Assembly: GCA_937919625.1 (NCBI GenBank)
Contig: CALFRK010000090.1
Coordinates: 1 to 51,033 of the forward strand
DNA from: an uncultured Ilumatobacter sp.
GTDB taxonomy: Bacteria > Actinomycetota > Acidimicrobiia > Acidimicrobiales > Ilumatobacteraceae
Direction: 5' to 3'
Length of the DNA: 51,033 bases
This document shows positions 1-8,509 of the stretch, in pieces. The translations under genes and the position numbers were made by a program. The notes under the pieces were generated by a model that was given only the letters and a program-made list of their open reading frames with translations, ran no database searches and was not told the origin of the DNA. The stretch's first letter is position 1, and the number at the start of each line of letters is the position of its first letter.

Positions 1-75
1 TGATTCCGCACGATCCCCCGCAACCATTGGTCGCAGTTCGCCTGGCGGCTCACGCCTCGGGCATGATGACTGGGC

Positions 76-810
76 GTGCAACAGCGACTCCCATCCTTGC
101 TCGGTACCCCGGTGCTGTTTGCCCACCGGGGAGCTCGTGCGCACGCGCCCGACAACACGATCGAGGCATTTCAACTGGCCTTGCGGCTGGGAGCGACGGG
201 TCTCGAAAGCGACGTTTGGATCACTAGCGACGGGATTGCGGTACTCGATCACGACGGAGAAGTGCGATCGGGACTCTTCAAGAAAAAGTCGATCGGACAG
301 ATCCGCCGCGACCAATTGCCCGAACACATCCCTGCCCTGCGAGAGCTGTTCGAGGCGTGTGGCACCGAGTACCACTTGTCACTCGACTTGAAGGGTCCCG
401 ACTCCGGGCAAGCGGTGATCGATCTCGTGCGGCAACACTGCCCCGACCTCATGGGTCGCTTGTGGTTATGCCACCCGGTTCTCGACCAGTTGATCACGCT
501 CCGCCCGGTCAACGACCAGGTCAAGCTTGTCGATTCAACCCGCCTCGAGCGGATCACGGAGGGGCCAGAGCGGCGCGCCGCCAGACTCGCCCACGAGGGC
601 ATCGACGGCATCAATCTTCGGAAGCAGGATTGGAACGGTGGTCTCGTTGCGCTGTTTCATCGATTCGAGCGCACGGCCTTTTCATGGGATCTCCAGCTCG
701 AGCACCAGCTCCAGTCAGCGTTCCGCATGGGCATCGACGCCGTTTACAGTGACTTCGTCGACCGCATGGTCGACGTCTTCGCAAACGACGTAGGTGCCCC
801 GAACAACTAA
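76..810 (+). CDS. Glycerophosphodiester phosphodiesterase family protein
   Basis: Predicted to hydrolyse glycerophosphodiesters to glycerol-3-phosphate and an alcohol. The N-terminus carries the family signature HRGARAHAPDNT (about residues 17-28), followed by the metal-binding pattern ESDVWITSDG and a conserved LDHD; the C-terminal VYSDFVDRM segment closes the TIM barrel. At 244 aa it has the length of cytoplasmic single-domain members, and no signal peptide is visible. The start is GTG at 76, because an in-frame stop lies just upstream at 67-69. It converges on the signal peptidase gene. Substrate specificity cannot be read from the sequence. Confidence 0.88.
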   Translation: MQQRLPSLLGTPVLFAHRGARAHAPDNTIEAFQLALRLGATGLESDVWITSDGIAVLDHDGEVRSGLFKKKSIGQIRRDQLPEHIPALRELFEACGTEYHLSLDLKGPDSGQAVIDLVRQHCPDLMGRLWLCHPVLDQLITLRPVNDQVKLVDSTRLERITEGPERRAARLAHEGIDGINLRKQDWNGGLVALFHRFERTAFSWDLQLEHQLQSAFRMGIDAVYSDFVDRMVDVFANDVGAPNN

Positions 811-886
811 CGCGACGCGCGAGATACCGGCCGAGTGGCAAGGCAAAATGCGCCGGCCGATGACGTCACTGCGAGCATTGCAAGAT

Positions 887-1531
887 CTACAGCCATTGCC
901 AGTCGCTTTTTGGCCAGAACACCACGAATGCGCGACCAACCAGGTCGTCGAATGGGATCGTGCCGAGCGCCCGACTGTCGTGTGAACCTGGGCGATTGTC
1001 GCCCATCACAAACACACGATCTTCAGGTATCACAGTTGGGGTAATGCCTTGGCCGCAACGGCCGGGCGTTACCACGGTCGGATCAAGGTATGGCTCCAGT
1101 AACACCTGACCGTTGATTCGGACTACGCAGTTGTCCATCTGGATCTCGTCACCAGGTAGACCGATGATGCGCTTGATCAGGTCGCGTTCGGTCACACCCG
1201 TGATCTCGTGCAATACCACCACATCGCCGCGACCGGGGTCGTGCAAATGGTACGACATCTTGTTGACGAACACCCGGTCGCCTGGCGACAGCGTGGAGTT
1301 CATCGACTCGCCCTCGACAATGAAGTGGGCGAGCAGAAACGTGCGAACCAGGATTGCGACCAGTAATGCCACACCTACGACGACTACCCAGTCGAAGAAG
1401 GCTCGCGCTCCGGGCGAAAGGCCGGCGTGCGGCACCTGCGGTTGCCCGTCGCCGAATAACTCAGACGACCCCGATGCGCCGGATGGGGCGGCGTCGTCGT
1501 TGTCGGTCGAATGGGTGGAGATGTTGGTCAC
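887..1531 (-). CDS. lepB: Signal peptidase I
   Basis: Membrane-bound serine protease that removes signal peptides from exported proteins. A 40-residue polar N-terminus precedes one membrane segment (about residues 46-68). The catalytic Ser76 lies in the box GESMNSTL and the general-base Lys120 in DLIKRIIGLPGDEI; the late box GDNRPGSHDSRALG is also intact. The length of 214 aa is normal for actinobacterial type I peptidases. It is the last gene of the minus-strand proteasome block, 58 bases after pafA, so it may be transcribed with it. A second, shorter S26-type protein in this window (near 26 kb) is the SodX homologue, not a housekeeping peptidase. Confidence 0.93.
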   Translation of the reverse strand: MTNISTHSTDNDDAAPSGASGSSELFGDGQPQVPHAGLSPGARAFFDWVVVVGVALLVAILVRTFLLAHFIVEGESMNSTLSPGDRVFVNKMSYHLHDPGRGDVVVLHEITGVTERDLIKRIIGLPGDEIQMDNCVVRINGQVLLEPYLDPTVVTPGRCGQGITPTVIPEDRVFVMGDNRPGSHDSRALGTIPFDDLVGRAFVVFWPKSDWQWL

Positions 1532-1589
1532 GCCTGATCCACCGTATCTGACAACCAGCGCGGCGTGGCGTCAAACGGCGAGTCAGTGT

Positions 1590-2948
1590 TCACAAGGATT
1601 CGATCAACTTCTCGACCCTCTCGTCGCGACTCTTGAACGGATCTTTGCACAGCACCGTGCGCTGGGCCTGATCGTTGAGTTTGAGATGAACCCAGTCGAC
1701 GGTGTAATCGCGGCGGCGTTCCTTGGCACGTTTGATGAACTCGCCCCGCAATCGAGCACGCGTCGTCTGGGGTGGTGTGTCGATCGCTGTCTCGATGTCG
1801 ACGTCGACACACACACGCTCGACGAGCCCTCGATCCTGCATCTTGAAAAATGGGCTACGCGAGCGCGACACGTCGTGATACTGCAGATCAAGCAGTTGCA
1901 CACGGGCGTGTCCAAGTGGCAAATCGTGGCGCTCCCTGAATGCCTCGAGCAGCTTGTACTTGATCACCCAGTCGACCTCGCGGTCGAGCTTGAGTGGGTC
2001 GTTTTCGAGCTGTGTCATGCAGTGTTCCCACATCTCGAGTGCACGCTGCTCGAGCGGCGGAAAGCCTTGGCTGTCGGCGTACCGCAACGCTCGATCAAGA
2101 TATTCGCGCTGGATATCGATAGCGCTGACCTCGCGCCCGTTGGCGAGCCGAACAGTTCGCCGGCACGTGATGTCGTGGCTGATCTCACGGATCGCCCTGA
2201 TCGGGTTCTCGAGCGTCATGTCGCGCAGCACGACATTGTTGTCCTCGATCATCCGCAGCATGCAGGCAGCGGCGCCGACCTTCAGAAATGTGGCGTACTC
2301 ACTCATATTCGAGTCGCCGACGATCACATGCAAGCGTCGGTACTTCTCGGCATCTGCGTGAGGTTCGTCTCGGGTGTTGATGATCGGACGACTGCGGGTC
2401 GTGGCCGAGCTGACCCCTTCCCAGATATGTTCGGCGCGCTGGGCGATCGAAAACGTTGCGCCGCGAGCGGTTTGCAGGATCTTGCCGGCACCCGCATAGA
2501 TCTGTCGACTGACGAAGAACGGAATCAGCACCTCGGAGTAGTGCGCCAAATCATCATCGCGACGCGTCAGATAGTTCTCGTGGCAGCCATAGCTGTTGCC
2601 CGCCGAGTCCGTATTGTTCTTGAACAGGTAGATCGTGCCCCGAATCGACTCTTCGGCCAGCCGTTGCTCGGCTGACTCGACCAACGATTCGAGGATCCGC
2701 TCACCCGCCTTGTCGTGTACGACAAGGTCGTACAGCGAGTCGCATTCAGGTGTGGCGTACTCGGGGTGTGATCCGACATCGAGGTACAGTCGTGCACCGT
2801 TTTGCAGAAACACATTCGACGAACGCCCCCAGGACACCACACGCCGAAACAGGTAGCGGGCAACTTCGTCGGGGCTGAGGCGGCGCTGGCCGCGCAGCGT
2901 GCAGGTAACCCCGTACTCGCTTTCCAGTCCGAAGATCCGGCGCTCCAT
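1590..2948 (-). CDS. pafA: Pup-protein ligase (proteasome accessory factor A)
   Basis: ATP-dependent ligase that joins the C-terminal glutamate of Pup to substrate lysines, marking proteins for the proteasome. It belongs to the carboxylate-amine ligase fold shared with Dop and glutamine synthetase. The start [13 protein letters not shown] supplies the Mg/ATP-binding Glu9, and [18 protein letters not shown] carries the catalytic Asp region. Length is 452 aa, the usual PafA length. The frame is open further upstream, but the family begins at MERRIFG, so ATG at 2948 is chosen. It is distinguished from Dop by the SEYG (not TEYG) motif and by lacking the long insertion after residue 40. It follows pxpC after 67 bases. 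Confidence 0.96.
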   Translation of the reverse strand: MERRIFGLESEYGVTCTLRGQRRLSPDEVARYLFRRVVSWGRSSNVFLQNGARLYLDVGSHPEYATPECDSLYDLVVHDKAGERILESLVESAEQRLAEESIRGTIYLFKNNTDSAGNSYGCHENYLTRRDDDLAHYSEVLIPFFVSRQIYAGAGKILQTARGATFSIAQRAEHIWEGVSSATTRSRPIINTRDEPHADAEKYRRLHVIVGDSNMSEYATFLKVGAAACMLRMIEDNNVVLRDMTLENPIRAIREISHDITCRRTVRLANGREVSAIDIQREYLDRALRYADSQGFPPLEQRALEMWEHCMTQLENDPLKLDREVDWVIKYKLLEAFRERHDLPLGHARVQLLDLQYHDVSRSRSPFFKMQDRGLVERVCVDVDIETAIDTPPQTTRARLRGEFIKRAKERRRDYTVDWVHLKLNDQAQRTVLCKDPFKSRDERVEKLIESL

Positions 2949-3015
2949 GGCCGCACGGTAACAGTGCCGAGGCACCCATCGAGGGGTGTCGTTTACCGCC
3001 GCCGCGGCGACATGG

Positions 3016-3834
3016 TCACGAACATGTTTGCAGCCGAAATCGGATCGTGGCACCAGCCGTGTGCTGAGCGACAGCCGCGACGTCGTCTTGGTGCACAACT
3101 GCAATAACGGGATAACCGCCGGTGGTCGGGTGATCGGCCAGCATCATCACCGGGTCACCGTCGGGGGGCACCTGGATCGCGCCTCGAACCAGGCCCTCGC
3201 TCGGCAACTCGGTGGTGATGGTGCGTCGCAGCGTCGTGCCGGTCAGCCGAACACCGACCCGACTCGAGGCGGTAACCGTCCATGTGCTCGAAGTAAGTCG
3301 CAGCAGAGACTCAGCTTCGAACCAGTCGACCCGGGGTCCGATTTCGACTCGAGCCGTGTCGATCACGGCTGCAAGCGGCGCAACGTCGGCGACGATCGGC
3401 TGATCGGGCTCAGCCCCGACCCCGTACCTGGCTCCCGGCTGGCACGGCGCTGGGCCAAGCCGCGAGAGAGTGTCGAACGACATCGAGCCAAGCACCGGTT
3501 CGACCTGCAATCCGCCCCGCACCGCGAGGTAGTGCCACAATCTTCCTTGAGCACCCGCGGGGATCGAGCATGTTTCCCCCGGCGACAGCGAGCGAGGCGC
3601 AAGCTCGGAGCTGCTGGCGACCAGCAGGTGGGTCAGGGCGCGAATCCTCAGACCGCCACACGTTTCGATCACTGTGGCGTCAGGCCGGTTGCCGACGAGC
3701 CGATTCACAACTCCCACGAGTGCAGCGTCGATGGCTCCCCCGGTCGGAACGCCGAGGTGGGCGTAGCCGGCCCGGCCCGGGTCTTGCAGCGTCGTCGACA
3801 TACCAGGCACGACGACCTCGACCGCATTCTTCAT
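3016..3834 (-). CDS. pxpC: 5-oxoprolinase subunit C (biotin-dependent carboxyltransferase family)
   Basis: Third subunit of the prokaryotic ATP-dependent 5-oxoprolinase (PxpABC), which opens 5-oxo-L-proline to L-glutamate. It begins [12 protein letters not shown], runs through [21 protein letters not shown], and has the AHS2-type domain with GTPVGT-like loops and a C-terminal [10 protein letters not shown] segment. Its 272 aa are somewhat shorter than the roughly 310 aa of the E. coli protein. The ATG at 3834 overlaps the pxpB stop by four bases (ATGA), so the two are translationally coupled. Location between the proteasome subunits and pafA is the notable feature. Confidence 0.9.
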   Translation of the reverse strand: MKNAVEVVVPGMSTTLQDPGRAGYAHLGVPTGGAIDAALVGVVNRLVGNRPDATVIETCGGLRIRALTHLLVASSSELAPRSLSPGETCSIPAGAQGRLWHYLAVRGGLQVEPVLGSMSFDTLSRLGPAPCQPGARYGVGAEPDQPIVADVAPLAAVIDTARVEIGPRVDWFEAESLLRLTSSTWTVTASSRVGVRLTGTTLRRTITTELPSEGLVRGAIQVPPDGDPVMMLADHPTTGGYPVIAVVHQDDVAAVAQHTAGATIRFRLQTCS

Positions 3835-4436
3835 TTCGGCTCGAACCGCACGATCGCCGAGGGGGCGAGCAGCGCCGGCGGCTCGCGGCGGACATCGAAC
3901 ATGGCGAGGTCGGTGGTGCCGAGCAGATGCCAGCCTCCGGGCGATTCGGACGGATAGACGGCGCTGAACTCGGAGGCGATCGCGACCGAACCGGCCGGCA
4001 CCCGAGTTCGGGGTGTGCTGCGTCGCGGATGTTGCAGTTGCAGGGGCACACCGCGTAGGTACCCGAAGCCCGGGGCGAAGCCGCAAAAGGCAACCTCGTA
4101 CACGGCTGAGGTGTGCAGCGAGATCACCTCATCGACGGTGCATCCCGCAAGCCCTGCGACCTGCTCGAGGTCGGGACCGTCATATCGAACCGGGATAACA
4201 ACCGGGGGCCGTTCTGACTGATCATCAGCCGCCACGGGTGTCACGTCACCAATCCGCGAGATCGCCGATCTGAGCGCCGATGCTGACTCGCACCGGATCA
4301 GCACGGTTCTGGCAGCCGGCACGATATCTACGACGCCGGCGAGGCCGAGCGCTCGAAAGCCCAAGCTCCACGCCGCCGGGTCGCTGGGCGGATCTTCGAC
4401 CAGCGCCGCCGTAGATCCCATCGGCAGTACGCGCAT
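3831..4436 (-). CDS. pxpB: 5-oxoprolinase subunit B (allophanate hydrolase subunit 1 family)
   Basis: Partner of PxpC and PxpA in ATP-dependent cleavage of 5-oxoproline. Recognised by the AHS1 pattern: PVRYDGPDLEQVAGLAG, then HTSAVYEVAFCGFAPGFGYLRGVP, then PRSTPRTRVPAGSVAIA and a final SPGGWHLLGTTDLAMFD. Length of 201 aa is close to the family norm. It starts two bases after the pxpA stop and ends in a 4-base overlap with pxpC, so the three genes form one translational unit. Annotation as an allophanate (urea) enzyme is less likely because pxpA is present and no urea carboxylase lies nearby. Confidence 0.91.
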   Translation of the reverse strand: MRVLPMGSTAALVEDPPSDPAAWSLGFRALGLAGVVDIVPAARTVLIRCESASALRSAISRIGDVTPVAADDQSERPPVVIPVRYDGPDLEQVAGLAGCTVDEVISLHTSAVYEVAFCGFAPGFGYLRGVPLQLQHPRRSTPRTRVPAGSVAIASEFSAVYPSESPGGWHLLGTTDLAMFDVRREPPALLAPSAIVRFEPK

Positions 4437-4438
4437 CG

Positions 4439-5200
4439 TTACAGCACAAACGAGTGCAGACGGACGGATGCGACCTCGAGCCCGGCCCGTACCGCACGGG
4501 CCAGAGCTATGGCACCGGGGCTGTCTCCATGGATACAGATCGAGCGAGCGCGAACGTCGACAGCACTTCCATCACTCGCCGTCACAAGATGGTCGACTGC
4601 GATCGAAACTGCCTGCGCGGCGACGATCGCCGGATCAGCGATAACCGCACCTGATTCAGATCGTGGCACGAGACCCCCGCCTGGCAAATAGGCGCGGTCG
4701 GCGAACGCCTCGGCGATCGGTTCCATGCCCATCGCTTCGGTGAATGCCAGCAGTGGCGAGCCGGGGGCACCGAGCACCGCCAGCGAGGGGTCGTACTCGT
4801 GGGCCGCCTCGACGACGGCCTGAGCCTGCACGGGGTGCGACGAGCAGGCGTGGTAGAGCGCACCGTGCGGTTTGACGTAGGCGACACCGGTGCCGGCGAC
4901 CTGCGCAAATCCGTCGAGCGCCCCGAGCTGATACAGCACCGCATCGCGCAGTTCTGCCGGGTCGATGTCGATAAAGCGTCGCCCGAATCCGAGCAGATCG
5001 GGGTACGAGACATGTCCTCCGATCGTGACGTTTCGGTCGGCCGCCGCCTGACACACGCGTCGCATCGTCGAAGGGTCCCCGGCATGGAAACCGCAGGCGA
5101 TATTGGCGCTTGTAACGAGATCGAGCATCGCCTCGTCGTCACCCAAAGTCCAGGTTCCGAACGACTCGCCGATGTCTGAGTTCAGGTCGATCGCTGCCAC
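4439..5200 (-). CDS. pxpA: 5-oxoprolinase subunit A (LamB/YcsF family)
   Basis: The subunit that, with PxpBC, hydrolyses 5-oxoproline. It shows the LamB/YcsF signature from its first residues: IDLNSDIGESFGTWTLGDDEAML, then SANIACGFHAGDPSTMR, VTIGGHVSYPDLLGFGRR, YVKPHGALYH and the C-terminal ICIHGDSPGA. Its 253 aa match the family. It lies 66 bases downstream of prcA on the same strand, and the gap shows no convincing terminator, so co-transcription with the proteasome genes is plausible but unproven. Confidence 0.93.
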   Translation of the reverse strand: MAAIDLNSDIGESFGTWTLGDDEAMLDLVTSANIACGFHAGDPSTMRRVCQAAADRNVTIGGHVSYPDLLGFGRRFIDIDPAELRDAVLYQLGALDGFAQVAGTGVAYVKPHGALYHACSSHPVQAQAVVEAAHEYDPSLAVLGAPGSPLLAFTEAMGMEPIAEAFADRAYLPGGGLVPRSESGAVIADPAIVAAQAVSIAVDHLVTASDGSAVDVRARSICIHGDSPGAIALARAVRAGLEVASVRLHSFVL

Positions 5201-5267
5201 GAGTCGAGCGTAGACCCGCAGCCGGGTGTGGCATCGGCATCACATGCGGCGGGCCAAACCAAGGGGT

Positions 5268-5951
5268 TCAGGACAGGATCTCCGCAACCCCGACATCGGT
5301 GACACGAAGGAAGCATCGTCGCCCGTTGCCGCGGGCCAGTACTGCCACCTCTAGCTCGCTGGTAGAAAGATCGCGGTCGGGACCAGCCAGGGCCGATACA
5401 CCTAGCTTCACCGCCGCCGCGAGATCAAGCTCGACCTCAGGCTCGAAGCTTGATCGAAGCCGTTCGCCGATCGTGTCGGCGTCGCCACCGAGCACGGCCA
5501 CGTTGCGTTGGTCCATCACCGTGCCGTCGTAGAGGATATGAAACATCTGGTCCGCGGCGGGTTCGAGCCCGACCTCGGCGACCAGAATCTCTACCTCCAT
5601 CGGTTTCATCTCATGGGTGAAGATGTTGCCAAGCATTTGGGCGTACTGGTTTGCCAACGCCCTGGCGTCGACATCGTCACGCGAGTACTGGAACCCCTTG
5701 AGATCTGCGGCGCGGATGCCGGCGACACGTAACTGGTCGAATTCGTTGTACTTGCCTACACCGGCAAACGCGATTCGATCGTAGATTTCACTGACCTTGC
5801 GCAGCGTTTCGGATGGGTTCTCGGCCACGATCGCGATGCCATCGACATAGCGGATCGCCACCAAAGCGCGGCCGCGAGCGATGCCCTTTCGGGCGTAATC
5901 CGCCCGATCCTTCATCACCTGCTCGGGTGCAACATAGAACGGTTGGCTCAT
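5268..5951 (-). CDS. prcA: 20S proteasome alpha subunit
   Basis: Forms the outer, gate-bearing rings of the bacterial 20S proteasome and docks the Mpa ring. The N-terminus MSQPFYVAPEQVMKDRADYARKG matches the actinobacterial alpha-subunit gate and H0 helix region; it has no N-terminal threonine nucleophile. The core includes KVSEIYDRIAFAGVGKYNEFD and later QRNVAVLGGDADTI. The protein has 227 aa, slightly short of the roughly 248 aa mycobacterial form. Its ATG overlaps the prcB stop in an ATGA, coupling translation of the two subunits, as in other actinobacteria. Confidence 0.96.
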   Translation of the reverse strand: MSQPFYVAPEQVMKDRADYARKGIARGRALVAIRYVDGIAIVAENPSETLRKVSEIYDRIAFAGVGKYNEFDQLRVAGIRAADLKGFQYSRDDVDARALANQYAQMLGNIFTHEMKPMEVEILVAEVGLEPAADQMFHILYDGTVMDQRNVAVLGGDADTIGERLRSSFEPEVELDLAAAVKLGVSALAGPDRDLSTSELEVAVLARGNGRRCFLRVTDVGVAEILS

Positions 5952-6727
5952 CGCGCTCTCACCTCGGATGCAATCGTTTCGAATCTCGGGGCAAGGTCGT
6001 GATCATCGACCGGTGTCCATCCGTCTGCAGTGACGGTGGCGACGATCGGGTAGATGCCCCTCAGGGCGTCGGGTCCGCCGGTAGCCGAATCGGCGTCGGC
6101 CGCCTCCCAGAGGCCGCGAACGGCGAGGTCGATCGCCTCGTCACGGGTCATCTCGGTGCGAAAGCCGACCTTGATGACAGTGCCGGCATGGAGGCTGCCC
6201 GACCCGGTGGCGATGTACTCACGCTCTTCGTATCGACCGCCCGTGATGTCGTAGGCGAACAACCTGCCGACCTCGCGACGCAGATCCCATCCGGCAAAGA
6301 GCGGCACGACAACCATGCCCTGCATCGCCGCCGGCAGATTTCCACGCACCATCATCGACAGTTGGTTGGCCTTGCCCTCCAGGCTGAGTGTGGTTCCCTC
6401 GACCTTTTCGTAATGTTCGAGCTGCAACTGAAAAAGCCGGATCATCTCCATTGCCGGACCAGCCGCGCCGGCGATCGCGACACCGCTGAAACGGTCGGCC
6501 TGAACGACCTTTTCCATCGAGCGGTGCGAGATCAGATTTCCAGAGGTAGCCCGGCGGTCGCCGGCCATCACCACGCCGTCGGCGTAACGTAACGCCACAC
6601 AGGTCGTGGCGTGAGGGACATCGATCGAACCGGGAGCAGCGGGATCGGTGCCAAAACCGAGTCGGCGCAAAAACTCTGGGAAGTTCGATCCGGGATCGTC
6701 ACCCGGCTCGAAGAACGGCATCGGCAC
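5948..6727 (-). CDS. prcB: 20S proteasome beta subunit
   Basis: Catalytic subunit of the 20S core. A propeptide of about 40 residues ends ...DVPHA, and self-cleavage is predicted to expose Thr41 of TTCVALRYADGVVMAGDRRA. Counting from that Thr as 1, the catalytic Asp17 and Lys33 are both in place. Total length is 259 aa. The gene begins three bases after pup and overlaps prcA by four bases, the standard pup-prcB-prcA order. A Cys at mature position 3 is a local detail whose effect is unknown. Confidence 0.96.
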   Translation of the reverse strand: MPMPFFEPGDDPGSNFPEFLRRLGFGTDPAAPGSIDVPHATTCVALRYADGVVMAGDRRATSGNLISHRSMEKVVQADRFSGVAIAGAAGPAMEMIRLFQLQLEHYEKVEGTTLSLEGKANQLSMMVRGNLPAAMQGMVVVPLFAGWDLRREVGRLFAYDITGGRYEEREYIATGSGSLHAGTVIKVGFRTEMTRDEAIDLAVRGLWEAADADSATGGPDALRGIYPIVATVTADGWTPVDDHDLAPRFETIASEVRAR

Positions 6728-6730
6728 GGC

Positions 6731-6928
6731 CTACTGACCGCCCTTCTGCACGTACGACTTAACAAAGTCCTCGGCGTTCGTTTCGAGAACCTCATCGATC
6801 TCGTCGAGCAGGTCGTCGAGTTCGGCCCTGAGCTTCTCGCCCGACTCGTTGACTGCCGGCGCAGCGTGTTCGACAACCTGATCGGCACGTTCAGGCGTCT
6901 GTTTTTGTTTCTGGGTTCGTTCCGCCAT
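6731..6928 (-). CDS. pup: Prokaryotic ubiquitin-like protein Pup
   Basis: Small, mostly disordered tag conjugated to lysines of proteins bound for the proteasome. The protein has 65 aa, with the conserved central helix ELDDLLDEIDEVLETNAEDF and the C-terminus YVQKGGQ. The final Gln means Dop must deamidate it to Glu before PafA can use it, which fits the dop gene 44 bases upstream. An AAGAAGGGA ribosome-binding sequence precedes the ATG. The N-terminal third is rich in Gln, Lys and Glu, as in other Pups. Confidence 0.97.
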   Translation of the reverse strand: MAERTQKQKQTPERADQVVEHAAPAVNESGEKLRAELDDLLDEIDEVLETNAEDFVKSYVQKGGQ

Positions 6929-6972
6929 ATTGGTCCCTTCTTGTTAGGTGCGTGCTCTATGTGCCCTCGACG

Positions 6973-8466
6973 CTATGGGTGTTGTGCGCCAAGTCGATCG
7001 AGCAGTTCGGATGCGGTAGCGCTCTCGTCGATCAAGTTAGCCACGTGTTCGGCGGTACCGCGCAGCGGCTCCATCATTGGTACACGCTTGAGCGGGTCAC
7101 TTCCGATGTCGAACACCAATGAGTCCCAGTTGGCGGCCACAATCTCGTTCGGGAACTTGTCGAGACAGCGACCTCGAAAGTAGGCCCGGGTCGTGGTTGG
7201 TGGGTTCGTCATCGCCCACTGGGCGTCGGCCGGTTCGACGATCGTATCGAGACCCACTCGCAGCGCCAGGCAACGATCGACACGCATGTCGTGATACTGC
7301 AGGTCGATCGCCTTCAGCTCGGCCGCATCGTGCGCTAGCCCGTGGCGTTGTCGATACCCGTCGACCAGGCGCCGCTTGGCAACCCAGTCGACCCAATCCG
7401 CAACCGAGTCAGGATCGGACTCCAACCCGCTCAAAACCTGTTCCCAGCGGGACAGCACGTCGGCGCCGACGGCTTCGCCAACCGCCATCAGCCCATGAGT
7501 TTGTTCGTACTTGCGAGCCTTCTCGAGCAGGCCCCACTGGATCTCGAGGGCGGTCGCCCTGCGCCCGTCACGCAAAAGGATCGCCCGTTGCAGCGATGGG
7601 TCGTGGCTGACCTGACGGATTGCCGGAACAGGGCTTCCAAGCAGGAACTCATCGCTGAACTGGTCGTCCTCGATCATCGCCAGCACGATTGAGGTAGTGC
7701 CGATTTTGAGGTAGGTGGCAACCTCACTCATGTTGGCGTCGCCGACGATCACGTGCAGCCGCCGATACTTCTGTGGATCACAATGCGGCTCGTCGCGGGT
7801 GTTGACGATCGGGCGCTTCAGCGTGGTCTCGAGCCCGACCTCCTCCTCAAAAAAGTCGGCTCGTTGGCTGAGCTGGTACGCCACATCGCCGGGCTGCCGA
7901 CCGGTTTGCTCGCAGCCGACCTTGCCAGCCCCACAGAAGATTTGGCGAGTGACGAAATGCGGCGTGATGTGGCTGACTATGCGACCGAACGGGGTCTCGC
8001 GATTGACGAGATAGTTCTCGTGGCAGCCATAGCTGTTGCCCTTGCCGTCGGAGTTGTTCTTATACACGATGAGTTCGGCACCGTTCTTGAGGACCTCGGC
8101 GGCGTAGCGCATCGAAGCGCGCACGATCTCGTCGGCAGCCCGGTCCCAGCGCACCGCCTCGGCAGCGGTGGTGACCTCCGGAGTCGAGATCTCCGGATGG
8201 GCGTGGTCGACGTAGTACCGGGCACCATTCGGAAGCACAGCGTTGACCAGCGACGTTTCGATCTCGGGTGGGAAGATGTCGTCAAGGTTGAAACCCCTGG
8301 CATCGTTGGCCGGTGTCTCGTCCTCGAAGTCCCAACCGATCTTGCGAGAGGTCGCGTTGACATAGGCGTTGATCAACAACGACGAGGCTGAAACGGGGTT
8401 ATTGTCACCGCCACGCACGACGATGCCGTACTCGGTCTCGATACCGCAGACCTTCGGGATCGCCAT
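6973..8466 (-). CDS. dop: Deamidase of Pup / depupylase
   Basis: Converts the C-terminal Gln of Pup to Glu and also removes Pup from conjugates. It is a homologue of PafA in the same window, separated from it by the motif GIETEYGIVVRG and by the Dop-specific insertion (about residues 44-65, GWDFEDETPANDARGFNLDD). The nucleophile region reads GARYYVDHAHPEISTPE. Its 497 aa fit Dop (about 500) rather than PafA (about 450). The start at MAIPKVCGIETEYG is the conserved family start. It is the first gene of the dop-pup-prcB-prcA cluster. Confidence 0.96.
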   Translation of the reverse strand: MAIPKVCGIETEYGIVVRGGDNNPVSASSLLINAYVNATSRKIGWDFEDETPANDARGFNLDDIFPPEIETSLVNAVLPNGARYYVDHAHPEISTPEVTTAAEAVRWDRAADEIVRASMRYAAEVLKNGAELIVYKNNSDGKGNSYGCHENYLVNRETPFGRIVSHITPHFVTRQIFCGAGKVGCEQTGRQPGDVAYQLSQRADFFEEEVGLETTLKRPIVNTRDEPHCDPQKYRRLHVIVGDANMSEVATYLKIGTTSIVLAMIEDDQFSDEFLLGSPVPAIRQVSHDPSLQRAILLRDGRRATALEIQWGLLEKARKYEQTHGLMAVGEAVGADVLSRWEQVLSGLESDPDSVADWVDWVAKRRLVDGYRQRHGLAHDAAELKAIDLQYHDMRVDRCLALRVGLDTIVEPADAQWAMTNPPTTTRAYFRGRCLDKFPNEIVAANWDSLVFDIGSDPLKRVPMMEPLRGTAEHVANLIDESATASELLDRLGAQHP

Positions 8467-8509
8467 CCGCGAACCCTAACCCTGAATCCAACTTGCCGCC
8501 GCGTCGCCC

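Noticed and set aside
1113-2675. A 520-codon open frame on the plus strand opposite pafA and lepB
   Set aside because: It covers two certain genes on the other strand, has no family similarity, and is explained by GC-rich codon bias leaving antisense frames open.
5201-5267. A terminator between prcA and pxpA
   Set aside because: Only a 5-bp hairpin (ACCCG...CGGGT) without a T-run is present, too weak to call.
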